From: Octodonta nipae
Taxonomy: Eukaryota > Arthropoda > Insecta > Coleoptera > Chrysomelidae
Direction: 5' to 3'
Assembly: GCA_034190945.1 (NCBI GenBank)
Contig: CM067219.1
Location: 28,756,325 to 28,820,324, forward strand
DNA length: 64,000 nt
Below the pieces are notes generated by a model, which searched no databases, was not told where the DNA came from, and saw only the letters and a list, made by a program, of their open reading frames with translations. Numbering within the stretch: position 1 is the first letter of the stretch; each line of letters starts with the position of its first letter. Shown piece after piece: positions 63,582 through 64,000 of this stretch. Position numbers and translations under genes: made by a program.

Positions 63582-64000
63582 GTGAGGACTTTGAAATCTA
63601 TTGATCATTTTACAAGAGTAATCATTTTATAGTACATTTTATATGTAAGTGTTCGAATATTTCTCAATATATCAGGTTGGTACGACTCAGGTACGACTAG
63701 CACAAAGTCTTGTTTAAAAAAGAATGTTTTTCACGGCGAAGGAATGATTATAATAGACTTACATATATGGAACTATTTGTCAGAATGTTTTTGTAACTGG
63801 GAAACATATTTATTTTTTAATTTCCGTGTGTTTAAGGATTTCTAGCAATACTAGGCATGCAACTTTTTTCATTTCACTTGAAGGTGAATATTTTCCAAAT
63901 TGTAACTTTTATAGTTTTCGTTTAATAAATGTTTGTCTAGTTTCAAAACTCATGGTTTTGGCAGGATTTTTTTTGAAGAGGCTGTAATTCAAAAGTGGTT
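63582..64000 (+). other. Hipk: Start of the next Hipk intron
   Basis: The intron begins gtgaggactt. The rest of the window is AT-rich with no further exon. The expected continuation (GQIEVSI in family members) does not appear before base 64000. Confidence 0.8.

Noticed and set aside
63420..63608. Minus-strand open frame over the kinase exon
   Set aside because: Antisense shadow of the strongly conserved kinase coding sequence.
1..64000. CRISPR arrays, tRNA or rRNA genes, operons
   Set aside because: No regularly spaced identical repeats, cloverleaf with A/B boxes, or rRNA signature was seen; the sequence is animal nuclear DNA.

Overview
This window is AT-rich animal DNA, almost certainly from an insect. 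It is a 64 kb slice through one gene with very large introns, on the + strand. The gene is the insect homeodomain-interacting protein kinase (Hipk). Three coding exons can be supported, at 10094-10411, 24919-25072 and 63388-63581. They join in phase (0, then 1, then 0) through introns of 14.5 kb and 38.3 kb with canonical GT/AG borders. Together they encode about 221 residues: a low-complexity N-terminus with a basic nuclear-localisation motif, the conserved STIKLLDTYQRCG block, and the first part of the kinase domain (glycine loop and VAIK lysine). The rest of the kinase and the long C-terminus lie beyond base 64000. Any 5' UTR exon lies before 10094 or outside the window.

Everything else is intron or upstream sequence, and no second intact gene is visible. 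The introns hold a graveyard of mobile elements. By position: a degenerate satellite array (3.85-4.62 kb); a LINE endonuclease relic (5.1-5.4 kb, minus); a solo-LTR-like repeat (7.8-8.2 kb) with a second copy at 34.5-34.8 kb; a LINE reverse-transcriptase relic (8.2-8.3 kb, minus); a nested foldback palindrome (9.57-9.84 kb); a LINE reverse-transcriptase relic (12.6-12.75 kb, minus); a mariner relic (13.8-14.4 kb, minus); a 41-bp-arm inverted repeat (15.8-15.9 kb); a 1.6 kb foldback element with arms of about 635 bp (16.5-18.1 kb); an inverted-repeat pair (18.3/19.4 kb); a degenerate tandem array (20.0-20.6 kb); a TA microsatellite (21.1 kb); a non-autonomous hAT-like element (22.5-23.5 kb); a LINE relic split by a second hAT-like element (26.5-27.9 kb); a nearly full-length but dead mariner (31.6-32.8 kb, minus); a LINE relic (33.9-34.3 kb); an odd tandem duplication (37.8-38.4 kb) followed by a diverged dispersed duplication (38.4/40.5 kb); P-element/THAP-type transposase remains with a duplicated exon (53.4-54.5 kb, minus); a 46-bp hairpin (55.4-55.5 kb); a Tc1-like relic (59.0-59.5 kb, minus); and repeat fragments near 62 kb.

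The species cannot be named from this window. The insect assignment rests on the Hipk protein sequence and on the mix of mariner, Tc1, P-like, hAT and LINE elements. The stretches of 28-31 kb, 35-37.8 kb, 41-52 kb and 56-59 kb are AT-rich with nothing I can recognise, apart from a CpG-rich block with a TATA-like motif at 51.2-51.65 kb. No tRNA, rRNA or CRISPR array was seen.
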